Part shown: piece by piece, positions 33,448-45,876 of the stretch | How the letters are laid out: every line of letters starts with the position of its first letter | Position numbering within the stretch: the first letter of the stretch is position 1 | From: Galeopsis tetrahit | Taxonomy: Eukaryota > Streptophyta > Magnoliopsida > Lamiales > Lamiaceae | DNA length: 64,000 nucleotides | NCBI GenBank assembly: GCA_963675135.1 | Contig: OY776130.1 | Coordinates: forward strand, 22,498,001 to 22,562,000 | Direction of reading: 5' to 3' | Notes under the pieces: model-generated | The model's input: only the letters and a program-made list of their open reading frames with translations | Databases searched by the model: none | What the model was told of the DNA's origin: nothing | Position numbers and translations under genes: made by a program

Positions 33448-34140
33448 TTATTTTATTAAACTTAAACACTTCATATACAGCACACTTTCAATTAGTGATC
33501 CCACATAAGACACTTCTTCCACTTGCACTTTCATCTTGAAAGTTAGCTTTAGTTGTTTACTTAGTATTTATTTTTCTTGTTGGTATTTGCTTGATTAATC
33601 CTCTCGTTTAGCTTCTGTAACACCATGTCGACGTATAGTTTAGGTGCTCCACGCTCTCCCATGTCCTTGGTCGTATACTATAACGAACTTATACGCTTTG
33701 GGGTACGTTATTTTTGTGTTTATAAATTCGCAAAAATACGAAAAAGTCAACAAACCAACAAAAACTTTGCACCACGGTGTGTGTTATAATTTCACCAGAT
33801 AATAAGAAGTTTGCACTACACTAAACCACAATTGCACGAAGGAACAAATTCAAAACAAATTTTAGAAAATCTAGAATCAAATTCCATAAAAACATGATGT
33901 ATTCAGATTCAAAAATTAAAAATTAAATTCATGAAAATCATGGCTTCAAGGGTGCATTCAGATTTAAAAAAAAAAAAAAAAACTAGTAAAACCAAAATCT
34001 ATCAAAATTAAAATCAGAAAAAAATAGATCTGTAAAAATAAGAAAAATTAAAGAAACAAAATAGATTTGCAAAATAAGAAAATCAAAGAAAAATAGATCT
34101 GAAAATGGTGAATCTATATATTCTAAGGACTTTTGAGAAG
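33448..34140. other. Unassigned AT-rich DNA between copia and MULE
   Basis: No ORF of interest and no recognised repeat. A phrase tgtaacaccatgtcgacg near 33618 looks like a gypsy LTR start but has no partner here. This is the left flank of the MULE; its last ten bases form the MULE target duplication. Confidence 0.4.
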
Positions 34141-34150
34141 AAGGGAAAAT

Positions 34151-34845
34151 GGTAACACTTGTGTGCATCCGTATGCACCGTAACCCCTAATTTTTATTTT
34201 AGTTTTTTTATTTATATTTTATCTATGCCCACTAATTTAATAAGTTCACCCTTAAATTATATTTTTATTACAGTTATCTGCACCCACTTATTTTATGAAT
34301 TCACCTCTCAAATCATTTTTTAGAACTACACCTGCTCATTTTATGAGTTCACCCCCAATTTTTATTACAGTTATCTGCACCCACAATTATTTGCACCCAC
34401 TCATTTTATGAGTTCACCCCCAAATCATATTTATACTACAGTTATTTGCACCCGCTCATTTTATGAGTTCACCCCCAAATATTTTTTTAAAAAATAATTA
34501 CAGTTAAAAGTCTATATATTTTTTTTATTAATTTACAAAAAATATAATAAAATCAACCCTAATTTATACATTTACAATCTGCAGTCGAGTCATTGTCGAG
34601 TTACCGTCAATTCACCACCAAATCACTCATATTTTTAGAAAAAAAAAATCATAAAAACATAATTAAAAAAAACTATCGAAATTAGACACAATTCTCGATT
34701 TTTTTCTTTTTAATTTTTCTTCCCATTTTCAATTTTTATTCCACACTTTTATTTCTTCGTGTTTTTTTCCTGCCTTTTTTTCATTAGTATTTTTTTAAAT
34801 TTTAATACAAAATAATATTATATGTATAATTTTATTAAAGTCGGG
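34151..34845 (+). repeat. MULE left terminal inverted repeat
   Basis: It contains five or so units of about 60 bases (core cattttatgagttcaccccc and gttatctgcaccc) at 34200-34500, then a unique part with gcagtcgagtcattgtcgag. It is the inverted partner of 56310-57289. Confidence 0.82.
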
Positions 34846-34854
34846 AATACAATA

Positions 34855-35340
34855 AGTAATAACTAGTACCATAAACAGTAATCAGTAATACCATTAACAA
34901 TAATTAGTAATATCTTATACAATAACAAATAATTTCACACATCTAATTATATCCAATAATACCAAAAATAATTATTAGTAATACCACGAACAGTAATCGG
35001 TAATACCATTAATATGAATCAGTAAAATTTTATAAAATAACAAATAATTCCATACATTTAATTATATTCATTAATACCAAAAACAATTATCAGTAATACT
35101 ATGAATAGTAATTAGTAATACCATGAATATTGATCAGTAATATATTATACAATAACAAATAATTCCACAAATCTAATTATATTTAGTAATACAAAAAATA
35201 ATTATCAGTAATACCATAAACAATAATAATAATCAGTAATGTCTTAACCAATAATAAATAATTCCACACCATCAGTAATACCACAAACAACAACCAGTAA
35301 TACCACAATTAATAATCAATAATAATGTAATCAATAATCG
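34855..35340. repeat. About 115-bp satellite with AGTAATACCA sub-motif
   Basis: Units begin near 34860, 34975, 35092 and 35207. Each has an agtaataccat-type start, a caataacaaataattcca middle and a ctaattatat end. Related sequence resumes at 55805-55890 on the far side of the Helitron, showing that the Helitron landed inside this array. Confidence 0.8.
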
Positions 35341-35670
35341 TTAATACTAATTCAATAGCGTATCTATACTAATATAATACACCTACGGATTTCCTTTTAT
35401 AGTTTAGGCGGGAAACTGTTTCATCCGTTGATCGATTTTCTTCATCTTGATCTTTACCGTTCATTTAGTCTTCTCTATTATTATGGTAATTTTTTATATT
35501 AATTGTAATTAATGTCTTCCATTTATCATCTTTCGTTTTAACCGTTGATATTTCTTGATCGAATTCTGACCTTCAGATTAGCCACTTAAATTTTGTAACG
35601 TTTTTATTCTTTTCACTATAAATTGTCTATTTTGTTCATCATTCTCATATTCTCTCTTTTCTTTCTTTTG

Positions 35671-36290
35671 TATCTTCTATTTTAATTGTAATAGATTCGA
35701 ATGTAGTTTTGTAGATTTATTTGTTAGTTATCATTAGATTGAGGATTCAAAGATTATTCGTAATTCTTGAAGATTTGAAGATTTTGAAGATTGAAGATTT
35801 TGACGTTGTATTCGTCAACTATTGAAGAATTGTTCAAGACATTGTCTTTTCTTCTATTTTAATGGTAATAGATTCAAATGTAGTTTTTCTAGATTTATTT
35901 GTTAGTTATCATTAGATTGAAAATTCTAAGATTCTTCGTAATTCTTGAAGATTTTAAGATTTTGAAGAATGAAGTTTTTTAATGTTGTAGTATTCGTCAA
36001 CTATTGAAGATTTGTTCAAGACATTGTCTTTTCTACTATTTTAATTGTAATAGATTTGAATGTAGTTTTTCTAGACTTATTTGTTAGTTATCATTAGATT
36101 GAAAATTCGAATATTTTTCTTAATTCTTGAAGATTTTAAGATTTTGAAGATTGAAGTTTTTTTTACGTTGTATTCGTCAATTATTGAAAATTTGTTCAAG
36201 ACATTGTCTTTTCTTCTATTTTAATTGTAATAGATTCTAATGTAGTTTTTTTTATATTTATTTGGTAGTTATCATTAGATTGAAGATTAA
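35671..36290. repeat. About 180-bp tandem repeat in the Helitron 5' region
   Basis: Four units start near 35671, 35846, 36027 and 36207. They share ctattttaattgtaatagatt, gttagttatcattagattga and attgttcaagacattgtc phrases. A second duplication of about 140 bases follows (36368-36495 and 36512-36640; shared aaactgatatagaagat). No coding capacity is seen. Confidence 0.8.
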
Positions 36291-36884
36291 AAAATTCTTA
36301 GTAGGGTTGGATGAATTTTAAATAATCTATTCAATTTATAATATAAAGAGAATTATACCAAAGCAGAACAATGGATAAGAAAAAAAATAAATCATACTGA
36401 AGAAAAAAAATCATACTAAAGAAGCAAGAGAGAAAACTGATATAGAAGATTTTCAAGCCTGGACAAAAAAAGAATAATACATAAGAAGAAAAAAATTAAT
36501 GCGTAAAAAAAAAGAATGGATAAGAAAAAAAAATATACTGAAGAAACAAAAAAAAATGAATACTAAAGAAGAAAGAGAAAAAACTGATATAGAAGATATT
36601 TAAGGCTGGACAAAAAAAGAATACGTAAGAAAAAAAATCTACATATTAGACTACATATACATATGGGAAGGAAAAATTAAAATTCTAAAAAAAAATTATG
36701 ATTGTTGAAATGAAGGAAAGATGTTGAAATTTATATAGAATATGGAAGATTATACGGAAATTCTGTTTCATTTTAAATTTTAAATTTCAAAATTAATAAA
36801 TAACTAATTTATATTTATAAATTTTATTATTCAAATTAATATTGAAGTGATTATTCAAAAGGTTCTGTTTCATTTAAATTTTAT

Positions 36885-37978
36885 AGGGGTGTATTCAATT
36901 GAGATTTTGTTGGATTTTTTTGGACTTTAAAAAGTCAGTGGATTTAGAAAATTCACAGACTCCATACAGAGTTTGACTGACTTTTTTATTGATTTATATG
37001 GATTTTCATAGATTTGATAGGATTGTGAATACACATTTTTTTATTGATTTACATGGATTTTCATAGACTATGCCCCTAGAACTATTGATGCAAACGTATA
37101 TCGAACACCTTTGTATATAAAAAAAATTATCTAAATTATTTAGAAAAAATGCCAAAAATATATTAGTTCAAAAAAATATTATTATTCTATCATTATTATT
37201 CTCATCTTCATTTGCTTCACCATTATACCTCGGCCTGAGACTGAAGAACTGACAAAAGCGTATCAAGAGGGGTATTTACGGTTACCGTTTAGTATTTTAT
37301 AATTTCATTGAGTGATTGTAAAAGGTTTATAAGTGGGGTATTTATATATACAAAGTGTATCTTTATCTACCAAATATACATCAAATATTTACAAAATATT
37401 TAAGAAATAAGGATAAACATAATATATTATAAAGATGTATACAAATCATGTTAATATTATATTCACGATAATACAGAGATGTAAATTATGTAATCTTTTT
37501 CACGATAATAATGGTGGTGAAGCTCTCACTCTCCTACAATTTCTCCAATGGCATATTTGACGTGAACTCTATCTATTTCTTTGAAGAATTCTGGTTAATT
37601 ATTTTTTAATGGAAATAAAGGTTAAAGTTGATGACGGTGAAAAATGCAGTAGGTTAGTAGTAGAACTTTTGTTGGAAGAACAAAAAAGTTTTTTTTTTCT
37701 TCTTTTCAGAGTTTTCTAAGAGAATCCGTTGAAATCTCTGCTTATTAGAAGAGATTTTGAAGAGTGAAATTTATTTATATTTTTTGAAGAGAATCCTTTA
37801 AAATCAATAGAGTATTGAAATCCGTAGACTATTGAATACCTACAGATTTTTTAAGACTTTTTAAAATCCATATTGAATACCCCCAAATTTTAAAAGCTTT
37901 TTAAAAATCCGGATTGAATACCCCCAGATTTTAAAAGTCCAACAAAATCCAACAGAATCTCAATTGAATACACCCCCT
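36885..37978. mobile_element. Non-autonomous DNA transposon with about 50-bp inverted ends
   Basis: The left GGGGTGTATTCAATTGAG (36886) and right CTCAATTGAATACACCCC (to 37976) are inverted and stay similar for about 50 bases (gattttgttggatt; tggacttt). The ends are further elaborated by internal copies of the same motif (37010-37080, 37800-37930). The superfamily is uncertain (PIF/Harbinger- or hAT-like), and no clear target duplication could be read. Inside, about 37295-37470 resembles a diverged LTR of the small copia at 14167-16038 (shared tttcattgagtgattgtaaa pattern). Confidence 0.6.
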
Positions 37979-38210
37979 TTAATATTCAAAATTGTGCATT
38001 TAAAATATGAGATTAAAAAATGTACGGTTAAGATTAATGACTAAGATTAATAAAACAATTAATAAAATGTGAAATTAATGAGAAAAAAGAGATTTTGAAA
38101 TGGAGGAATTTGAAAAAAATTAGATTGCAATAGACCAATCAATTCGCAACACGTGGCTCTTAAAAAAAATGTTTGCAAATATATGATATTAAGATTAAAA
38201 AATATTAATG

Positions 38211-39098
38211 TGTTGGTCCTGAAAGGAGTATATATCAAGTGTATGGGGGGGGGGGGGAATACACTTGTATACAAATTCTTTTTAACTTTGATCAAACCAG
38301 AGCTCAGCAAGGTTGTCTTGGACAACTCTGCTGAAGATGATTAACTCTTCTAAGATAATCAGACTACTAAGTACTATTGAGTACTTAGTTGAATAACTAT
38401 CTAGGGGAGTTATATGTGCGGAATAGTGGTTGACCCTTTTTGTTTAGACTCCTTTAGTTTCTGAAATCACTTAGTCAATGCAATACAGTCCAGTTTCAGG
38501 GAACTTGTCCAAATAGGTTTTGCACAGTCTTTGAATGTTTATCCTTTGAAAGTTCAGTTTTGTGTGCAGTGTTGAATATATGAAAGTACTTGAAATCAAA
38601 TCAACACAAGAGTTTATAGTGGTTCAGAGACTCAAGCTCCTACATCCACTTTCCCTGATTGAACATGATAATTCCTTCACTCTTGGAATTAACTTGTTTT
38701 ATAGTGCCAAGGTGCACTTGATCAATAACACCACTCCTTAGTGAATTGATCCCTAGGATGTATAGAGTCCTAGTACCCTCTTCTCAACTCAGAACTGAAC
38801 TGTTCTTCTCTCAACAGCCAACTCCTACCACTTCTACTACTACAACCTTCTCACTTTCACTCTTGAAAGGGGTAAGGGTTGAAGTAAGGTTCCAACTAAT
38901 GAGATATCCTTTACAATGAAGATCAGTGTATAAGGATAGGATATCTCTCTAAGCTTGTGTATGGATGTACAATGTAGTTCAGCTTAGATGAAGTGTTTGA
39001 AGACTAAGATAGTCTTTGAAGTCTAGAAAGCACTCTTGCTTGTGAGTTCTTGTCAATGTTGGATAATGTTGAGGTGCTTTCAAATGGTCTTCACACTT
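38211..39098 (-). repeat. 3' LTR remnant of family 1 copia
   Basis: Aligns to 47196-48086 with only scattered differences seen (for example gcggaat/gcagaat and tgaccc/tggccc). Homology stops at cttcacactt, just before the position where the 5' LTR has its minus-strand TATA box. The missing part is U3 and the promoter side. Confidence 0.85.
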
Positions 39099-39155
39099 TT
39101 GGAGAAATCAATAATCATTTCTGGTCTAACTCAATAATCAATAATAATTTCAAAG

Positions 39156-40417
39156 TGTAGGTCCCGATAGTTGAGTTAATATCGAGGGAAGCTAAAGAAA
39201 ATGTCTAGAGAGGGGTGAATAGACTTTTCTAAAATCTTTCGATATATCAGAATACAGTATGCGGAATACGAAATTAACAATGAGCCCAATACAAGTTTAT
39301 ACTCAACTTATCAAATTCGAGAACTCTGTTCTATACTCAACTTGTCTTGTTCAGTTATGTGTATAATCAATTAAGCAATTAAACAAAACAGTAAAGTAAA
39401 CAACACAAACAATTTATAGTGGTTCGACAACTTGTCTACATCCACTCTCACAACCCAGTTGTAATGTTTCCACTAAACTCTTCCAATCAAGTACAAAGTG
39501 AGTATTCCTGTGATTTTGAGTCCCAAGAAGAAGACTTAGATCTTCTAAGACTATACCACCAGATATGTCTACGATCTAACTAGAAATTTAACAAGTATCT
39601 AGCAACTTGATAAAAATAACAAAAACTAAAACTTATTCAGTCGCAGTCTTCCGGATTCTTCACTTCACTTCTGACTTGCTTTCTGAACTTCAATGAACTC
39701 TGTGAGTAATCTTTAGTATGTATCAGTAATCTCAGTATCAGTAGTCTCAAATCAATAACCACCATGAAGTATTTATAGACTTCTGAAATCAAGAACTAAG
39801 TTAGTTGTAACCAACTCTTCTTGAAAACTAACTTTTAACTGAATCTTCTTATCCATCCACGCGTTTCTTGTTAAGTAGCTATTTCCATAACTAACTTCTT
39901 CATCCTTATCTTTACACGTGCTTCACTTAGACTTTATTTCAAGTTGACTCGTCTTGTGTAGTCTGGTATGCACTGGTCTTATAGTCCACCTGTCTTGTGT
40001 AGTAGACTTCAACTCTTCTTCTTCAGTCTTCATGTGCAATCTTCAATAGTAAACTATCCTATCCTAATAAGACTATTACATTACTTTAAGCTTATGATTC
40101 AGCTTAGTCAACTTATAATCTATACAATCAATCTATCTATTACAGTTTAAAATCATGAGCTCTATACAACAATTATTCATAGCTCAACAATAATCATATA
40201 CAAATAGCACATATGAAGTACTTATAAATCGTACTTATCTTTTAATAAGAAAACAATACTTATCTTTTCATGTGAACTCTACTGATCTGTTCAAGATGAC
40301 TTTAACTCAACTAGACTAGATTAGTCAACACTTAGAAAATATTCAAACTATTTTTGGCTTATCAAAACTTCATCTTTCATCAATATGTAGGACTTGTCTA
40401 GGATTCATATCCCAACA
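39156..40417 (-). mobile_element. Solo LTR of copia family 2
   Basis: It starts TGTAGGTCCC and ends ATCCCAACA, flanked by the exact 5-bp duplication CAAAG (39151-39155 and 40418-40422). It is very similar to the LTR at 58086-59398, with shared landmarks such as tatagtggttcgacaacttg and ccacgcgtttcttgtta. A minus-strand TATA (CTATAAATA, about 39768) gives orientation. Without interior sequence it is a product of LTR-LTR recombination after insertion. Confidence 0.9.
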
Positions 40418-41203
40418 CAAAGACTGTGCAAAACCTATTTGGACAAGTTCTAGAGCCTTGTTGGAGAAATCAATAATCATTTCTGGTCTAACTTTGGGAG
40501 CCATTGAAGGTTTTCAGAAATGAAATTGAGATAGTTTTGAGAGAGTTTGAAGAAAATGAGTTAGGGTTTCGAATACTTGGGAAGAAGTGTTTGTGGGGGG
40601 ATCTTAAGGCTTGAGAATATTCTAAAAAGAATGTTTGTCAATGAGTTGGTGAGTTTTGTGTATTTTCAACGGTTGTCAAAAATGGAAAACACACTTGGAC
40701 GGCCAGGATGAATTTCAGGGGAGTTGGCCAGTTTTGATCCAATGGTCAAAAACCAATGTAATAGTGAGTTATTGGTTTTATTCAAAATGTGGAAGTTATT
40801 TAATATTAGTTAATGGTTGGGGAGTTTTCGAGATAGATCATGGCTTGAAAAGTGTAATGCAAACAAGAGTTAAATCTTGGCATTTAATGCATGGAAAGTG
40901 ACCTTTTGGGTGGGGGACAAATTAAATCCCACAGTGGTGATATCTGTAACTGGGATAGATATCAAGGTAGACAATGATTACCCAAAATAGGTGCTTATCA
41001 AACCAAGAAAATAGTTTGATAGCCAAGACAACTTATCTGACCCTACTAGGACAAGTGTCCTGAAGAGATGTGGACAAGTGTCCTGAGATTCAATGGACAA
41101 GTGTCCTGAATAATTGTGATCATCTCTTCTGCACTTCAGTAAACTTGTCCAAGTCTGCTGAAGACCAATTTAGTTCCTTTACTCCCATTAACTTCAATGT
41201 GTT
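40418..41203. other. Rearranged copia-derived segment replacing the 3' LTR start
   Basis: It starts with an inverted copy of family 1 LTR sequence: 40418-40449 is the exact reverse complement of 38502-38533. It then has ggagaaatcaataatcattt, also present as a direct copy at about 39105, and unassigned DNA. Three copies of ggacaagtgtcctga stand 23 bases apart (41049, 41072, 41095). No PPT or TGTTGGG LTR start is present before the pol stop at 41204. This is a scar of recombination between related elements rather than a simple LTR. Confidence 0.55.
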
Positions 41204-43112
41204 TTACTTGTCCAACTTCCCTGGATCAAGTAATCCTAACTCTGCTGATAGCTCCAGAAATCTTGCCTCTGCAAGTGGCTTTGTTAGAATATCAGCTTTT
41301 TGATGATCTGTGTGGATCTTGACCAACTTTATGTCCTTCTTCTCCACATGGTCTCTAATGAAGTGATGCTTGATGTCCACATGTTTGCATCTTGTGTGCA
41401 ATACAGGATTTTGTGATATTGCAATTGCACTATTGTTATCACAAAATATTGGCACTTCAGTAGAGTTGACTTTGTAGTCTCTGAGTTGTTATCTCAACCA
41501 AAGGATTTGAGCACAACAACTTCCAGCTGCAACATACTCAGCTTCAGTGGTGGAAGTTGCCACTGTGTTCTGCTTCTTGGAAAACCAAGATATGAGCTTG
41601 TTGCCTAAGAATTGACAAGTCCCTGAAGTGGACTTTCTATCAATTCTGCAACCTCCATAGTCAGCATCTGAGTAGCCAGTTAACTCAATGTTGTCATCAG
41701 CAGGGTACCAAAGGCCTAGATTTTCAGTGCCTTTGAGATATCTCAAAATCCTCTTTGCAGCCTCAAGATGGCTTTTCTTAGGATTTGCTTGAAACCTTGC
41801 ACAAACACCTACTGCAAAGGTGATGTCAGGTCTGCTGGCAGTGAGATAGAGGAGTGATCCAATAATTCCTCTATACTCAGTGGAGTTGGTTGAGACACCA
41901 CTCTCATCAGGATCTATCTTCCAATTTGTGTTCATTGGGATCCTCACTGGCTTGCTAGTAGCACACCCAAACTTCTTGATCATTTCTCTGGTGTACTTAG
42001 CTTGGTTGATGAAGATTCCTTCTTTTGATTGCTTGACTTGAAGACCCAAAAAGAAGTTCATCAACCCCATCATGGACATCTCAAACTTGCTTTGCATTAG
42101 CTTTGAGAACTTCTCACACAGCTTTTCATTGGGGGATCCAAATATTATGTCATCCACATAAATTTGGACAAGCAAGATGTCCTCTCCTTCAGAGATTCTG
42201 AAGAGAGTTCTATCCACAGTTCCCTTGGTGAATCCATGATCCAAGAGAAATTGTGACAGTGTATCATACGAAGCTCTAGGGGCTTGCTTGAGTCCATATA
42301 GAGCCTTCTTTAATCTGTAGACTTGGTTTCCAACCTCAAAACCTGGTGGTTGCTCCACATAGACTTCTTCTTTCAAGACTCCATTCAGAAAGGCACTCTT
42401 GACATCCATTTGGTACACTTTGAACCTCTTGTGGGCTGCATAGGCTAGAAAGAGCCTTATTGCTTCTAGCCTTGCCACAGGTGCAAAGGTCTCATCATAG
42501 TCAATGCCTTCATGTTGGCAATAACCTTTTGCCACTAGTCTTGCTTTGTTTCTAACAATCACATCATTTTCATTCTTCTTGTTCTTGAACACCCACTTTT
42601 TTCCAATAACATCTTGATGTGAAGGTCTATCCACCAGCTCCCATACTTCATTTCTGGTGAATTGATTCAGTTCTTCCTGCATGGCTGTGATCCAATTGGC
42701 ATCTTGAAGTGTTTCCTCAATGTCACTTGGTTCTTGCTCTGACAAGAAACAACAGAAAAGAGCACTTTCACCATGAAATCTCCTTGTTTTGACTCCTATA
42801 CTTGGATTACCAAGTATTAGATTAGTGGGATGGTCAGACAACCAAGTCCTTCTTTTTCTGATCTCTTCAGCAGAGTTGTCCTCTACTGAAGTTGAGTCAT
42901 TCTGATCATAAAATTCAGGGTAATTGAATGCAGGATCTAATTCAGGATCATAATCAGGGGTGTTGTCCTCAATGTCAGGGACATTGGCATTTTCAACATT
43001 TTGAGTTCCCCCTTGATTATTTGATCCATTAACTACCTCAGCAGGAACTGCTTCTTCATTGGTAGTTGTTACCTGAATGTGAACTGGGATTGGATCATTC
43101 AGTTCACCACAG
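41204..43112 (-). pseudogene. Copia pol C-terminal half: reverse transcriptase and RNase H
   Basis: The minus-strand frame from about 43112 runs through an acidic linker to an RVT_2 RT: WVFKNKKNENDVIVRNKARL, YQMDVKSAFLNGVLKEE, KKALYGLKQAPRASY, the intact catalytic YVDD in VQIYVDDIIFGS, MGLMNFFLGLQVKQ and SRPDITFAVGVCARFQANP. RNase H motifs follow (YSDADYGGCRIDRKSTSG, TSTTEAEYVAAGS). A single TAA (41486-41488, after ILWLR) interrupts RNase H. The rest (FCDNNSAIAISQNPVLH, ADILTKPLAEARF) continues in frame to a stop at 41204. The frame is shifted by one relative to the integrase part upstream. Apart from those two breaks the sequence is well preserved, so decay is recent. Confidence 0.92.
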
Positions 43113-44574
43113 TGGAATTTGCCTCAGGAAGGTTGCCTTCAGAATTGTTGTCCAAGGGGAGTTTTTCAGGTAAGTTGGCTTGGACAACTTCTATGAATTC
43201 AGTGTCTTTGTCTTTTAGGCTCAGTCTGGTTGTCCTTTGTGTGATTTCTTCTGATTCCAAGTTCTCATTCCTGAACTCATGAATAGATTCATCAAACACA
43301 ACATGAGGTGTTTCTTCCACAATAAGGGTTTTCTTGTTGTAGACTCTGAAAGCTCTACTGATTTGAGAGTATCCAAGGAATAATCCTTCATCAGCTTTGC
43401 TATCAAAAACTTTCAACTGTTCTTTCCCATTATTGTGAATAAAACACTTGCAACCAAAGATATGAAAGTATGACACTTTAGGCATTCTTCCTTTCCAAAG
43501 TTCATAGGGGGTTTTGCCTTGCCCCTTAGTAATCAAACATCTATTCTGAGTATGGCATGCAGTGTTTATAGCTTCAGCCCAAAACCTCTTAGGTAAATTT
43601 GAATCAGCAATTAAGGTTCTAGCAGCTTCTTTTAAAGTTCTATTTCTCCTCTCTGCAACTCCATTCTGTTGGGGAGTTCTAGCTGCTGAGGTTTCATGAG
43701 CTATTCCATTAGATGTGCAATACTCATTGATGTATGAATTTATGAACTCAATGCCTTTATCAGATCTTATCTTGATAATGCTAAGGCTTTTCTCATTTGA
43801 CAATCTCTTTAACAATTCAGGTAGTTTGACTTGAGTTTCCTTCTTATTAAGGAGAAATACTACCCATGTGAACCTAGAGAAGTCATCTACTACAACCAAT
43901 GTGTATTTTCTACCATTTATGCTTTTAGGGGTAATTGGTCCAAATAAGTCCATATGTAGAAGTTCAAGCACCCTTTCAGTAGATATGACTGGTTTTCCTT
44001 TAAATGAGGCTTTAATTTGTTTTCCCTCTTGGCATGGTTTGCAAACATGCTCCTTAATGAAAAGCTCATTAGGTAGTCCTTTAACTAATGCATTTCTAGC
44101 AATCTTGTTCATTGTTTTGAAGTTCAAGTGGTTTAATCTCTTAAGCCATAACCAACTTTGTTCACTAGAACTCTTAGCAATGAAGCATGCAGCATCAGTA
44201 GACTTGTCCCAGTCTGCAAAATACACATTTCCTTTCCTAGTTCCAGTCAATAGAATTTGTTGAGTCTTATCTTTGATTAAACATTTTCCACTAAAAAACT
44301 CAACATTGAAATCTTTATCACAGAATTGACTGATACTTAGGAGATTATATTTGAGACCAGCCACATAAGACACATTGGATACTTTGATGTTACCAATCAT
44401 CAAAGTACCATAACCTTTTGTTGTAGCTTGTGAGCTGTCTCCAAATGTGACATTTGGGCCTTCTTTTTCAATAAAATCAGTGAGGAGTTCCTTGTTTCCA
44501 GTCATGTGCCTTGAACATCCACTGTCAAGATACCATGCTGACTTTTTGCTCATGCTCCTCTTCTTGTGGCCCAA
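43099..44574 (-). pseudogene. Copia protease and integrase
   Basis: Minus strand, about 490 residues. The aspartic protease motif DSG sits at residues 17-19 in WYLDSGCSRHMTG. A gag-pre-integrase zinc finger follows: C-x2-C in HVCKPCQEGK and a His in RLNHLNFKTM, but the usual first His (normally WH) is Leu (WLWLKRLNH). The integrase core has all three acidic residues: D in HMDLFGPITP, D in KIRSDKGIEF and E in QQNGVAERRNRTL. It ends FHIFGCKCFIHNN and DEGLFLGYS, then a linker. It is bounded upstream by two in-frame stops (44587 TAA and 44581 TAG) that separate it from the gag-side frame, and downstream by a frameshift into RT. The loss of one zinc-finger His would impair an otherwise complete integrase. 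Confidence 0.92.
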
Positions 44575-44586
44575 TGGTACCTACAA

Positions 44587-45840
44587 TTAGATAGGTTTAG
44601 GTACCCTTTGAGTTTTGGGTCCTGAGAGGTTAGTTGTACCTTTAGGAACCCAAACTTGCCTAATAACCCTGATTGATTCAAGGTGGCTAAGTTGTCTTCC
44701 TCTAGCATCTACATACACTGTCTTTCCCTTAAATGCCTTTGGGAAAGTATGTGTGAATGTGTTAACTCTGTAAGTTTCAGGAGAGTTGTCAAATCTCCTG
44801 AACTTTTGAGTTCTTTGTGCTACTTGAGGGAATCTTTGAGGAAAGGCTTTCTTATGACCATTACCCTTTGGCATGAAGGGTTTTGGTTGTCTCATTTTAT
44901 TTTGCCTTTGAGGATAGTTGTCCTTAGGTCTATTCAGCTGAGGCTTTCTCAGAAGAGTTGGCCTAGGCTGATTATACCTTGGATAATTCCTCTGAACATT
45001 GTTCAGGAGAGTTGCCCTTCCATTGGGTCTACTCTGCTGACCAACATTCCTCTTATGTTCAGGAGCTTTGGCCATTTCCTTAGGTTTTGGCCTATTCTCC
45101 TGAAGCACTTGAGTAGGCAGATCATCCATTTTGCCCTTTCCTTTGTTCAGTGGCTGATTTACTTCATTTTCAGTTTGTGCCACTGACTTAACAAAGATTC
45201 TCTTAGTGTTACTTACAGAAGCAACACTAAGACAAGGTGAAGATTCAAATGGATCAAAACCTAATCCACTTCTTTGAGCCATAGGTCTTTGATAACTCTG
45301 AATTTCCTCTATTGCTCTAGAGGATTTCTTCAGAGCAGACATCTTTAATTTCAGGCTCTCTTCACTTGATTTAAGAATATCATATTCATGTGAGAGATTT
45401 TCAAACTTGGCATTTAGAATTTTTAGTTCAAAATCTTTTCTCTTCTGAGAGAGTAGTTGATCATCAATCTCTTTTTGTTGGTCAACTATCATGAGATTTG
45501 CTTCCTCAAGCTCTCTCAAGGCTTGTTGATACAACTCAGTAGTTTTGACATCAACAACTACCTCAGAAGTTTTGGCAAGCTCAATAGCCAATCTTTCATT
45601 TTCTCTCACACAGTTATCATGAAATTCTTGTAACATAGTGAAATCTTCCATCAACTTTCCAAGGGAGAGTTTCAGGTTGACCTCACTATTGTTTTGTGAG
45701 ATGAATGATGGTGAACTAGAAGTAGAGGATACCTCATCATCCTCAAGAGCCATGTTGCAGACATCATCATCACTGTTGGAGAACAGTCCATCAGAAGAGT
45801 TGAAGCTTTCATCACTATCAGATTCTTCACCAGCCATCAT
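44587..45840 (-). pseudogene. Gag-side C-terminal extension of the copia polyprotein
   Basis: 417 residues in the same frame as the zinc-knuckle segment and the integrase. It begins after a single TAA (45877) that follows the zinc knuckle. The N-terminal part is acidic and Ser-rich (GEESDSDESFNSSDGLFSN). A long coiled-coil-like part (REL-EEANLMIVDQQKEID) and a basic, Gln/Asn/Pro-rich part (about residues 230-360) follow, ending RVPKPI. Such long spacers between zinc knuckle and protease are seen in SIRE-like Gag proteins. No catalytic motifs were found. The basic region could bind RNA (inference). Confidence 0.7.
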
Positions 45841-45876
45841 GGCCTTTCTATTGGTGAACTTTCTGTCTCTTTTAGC

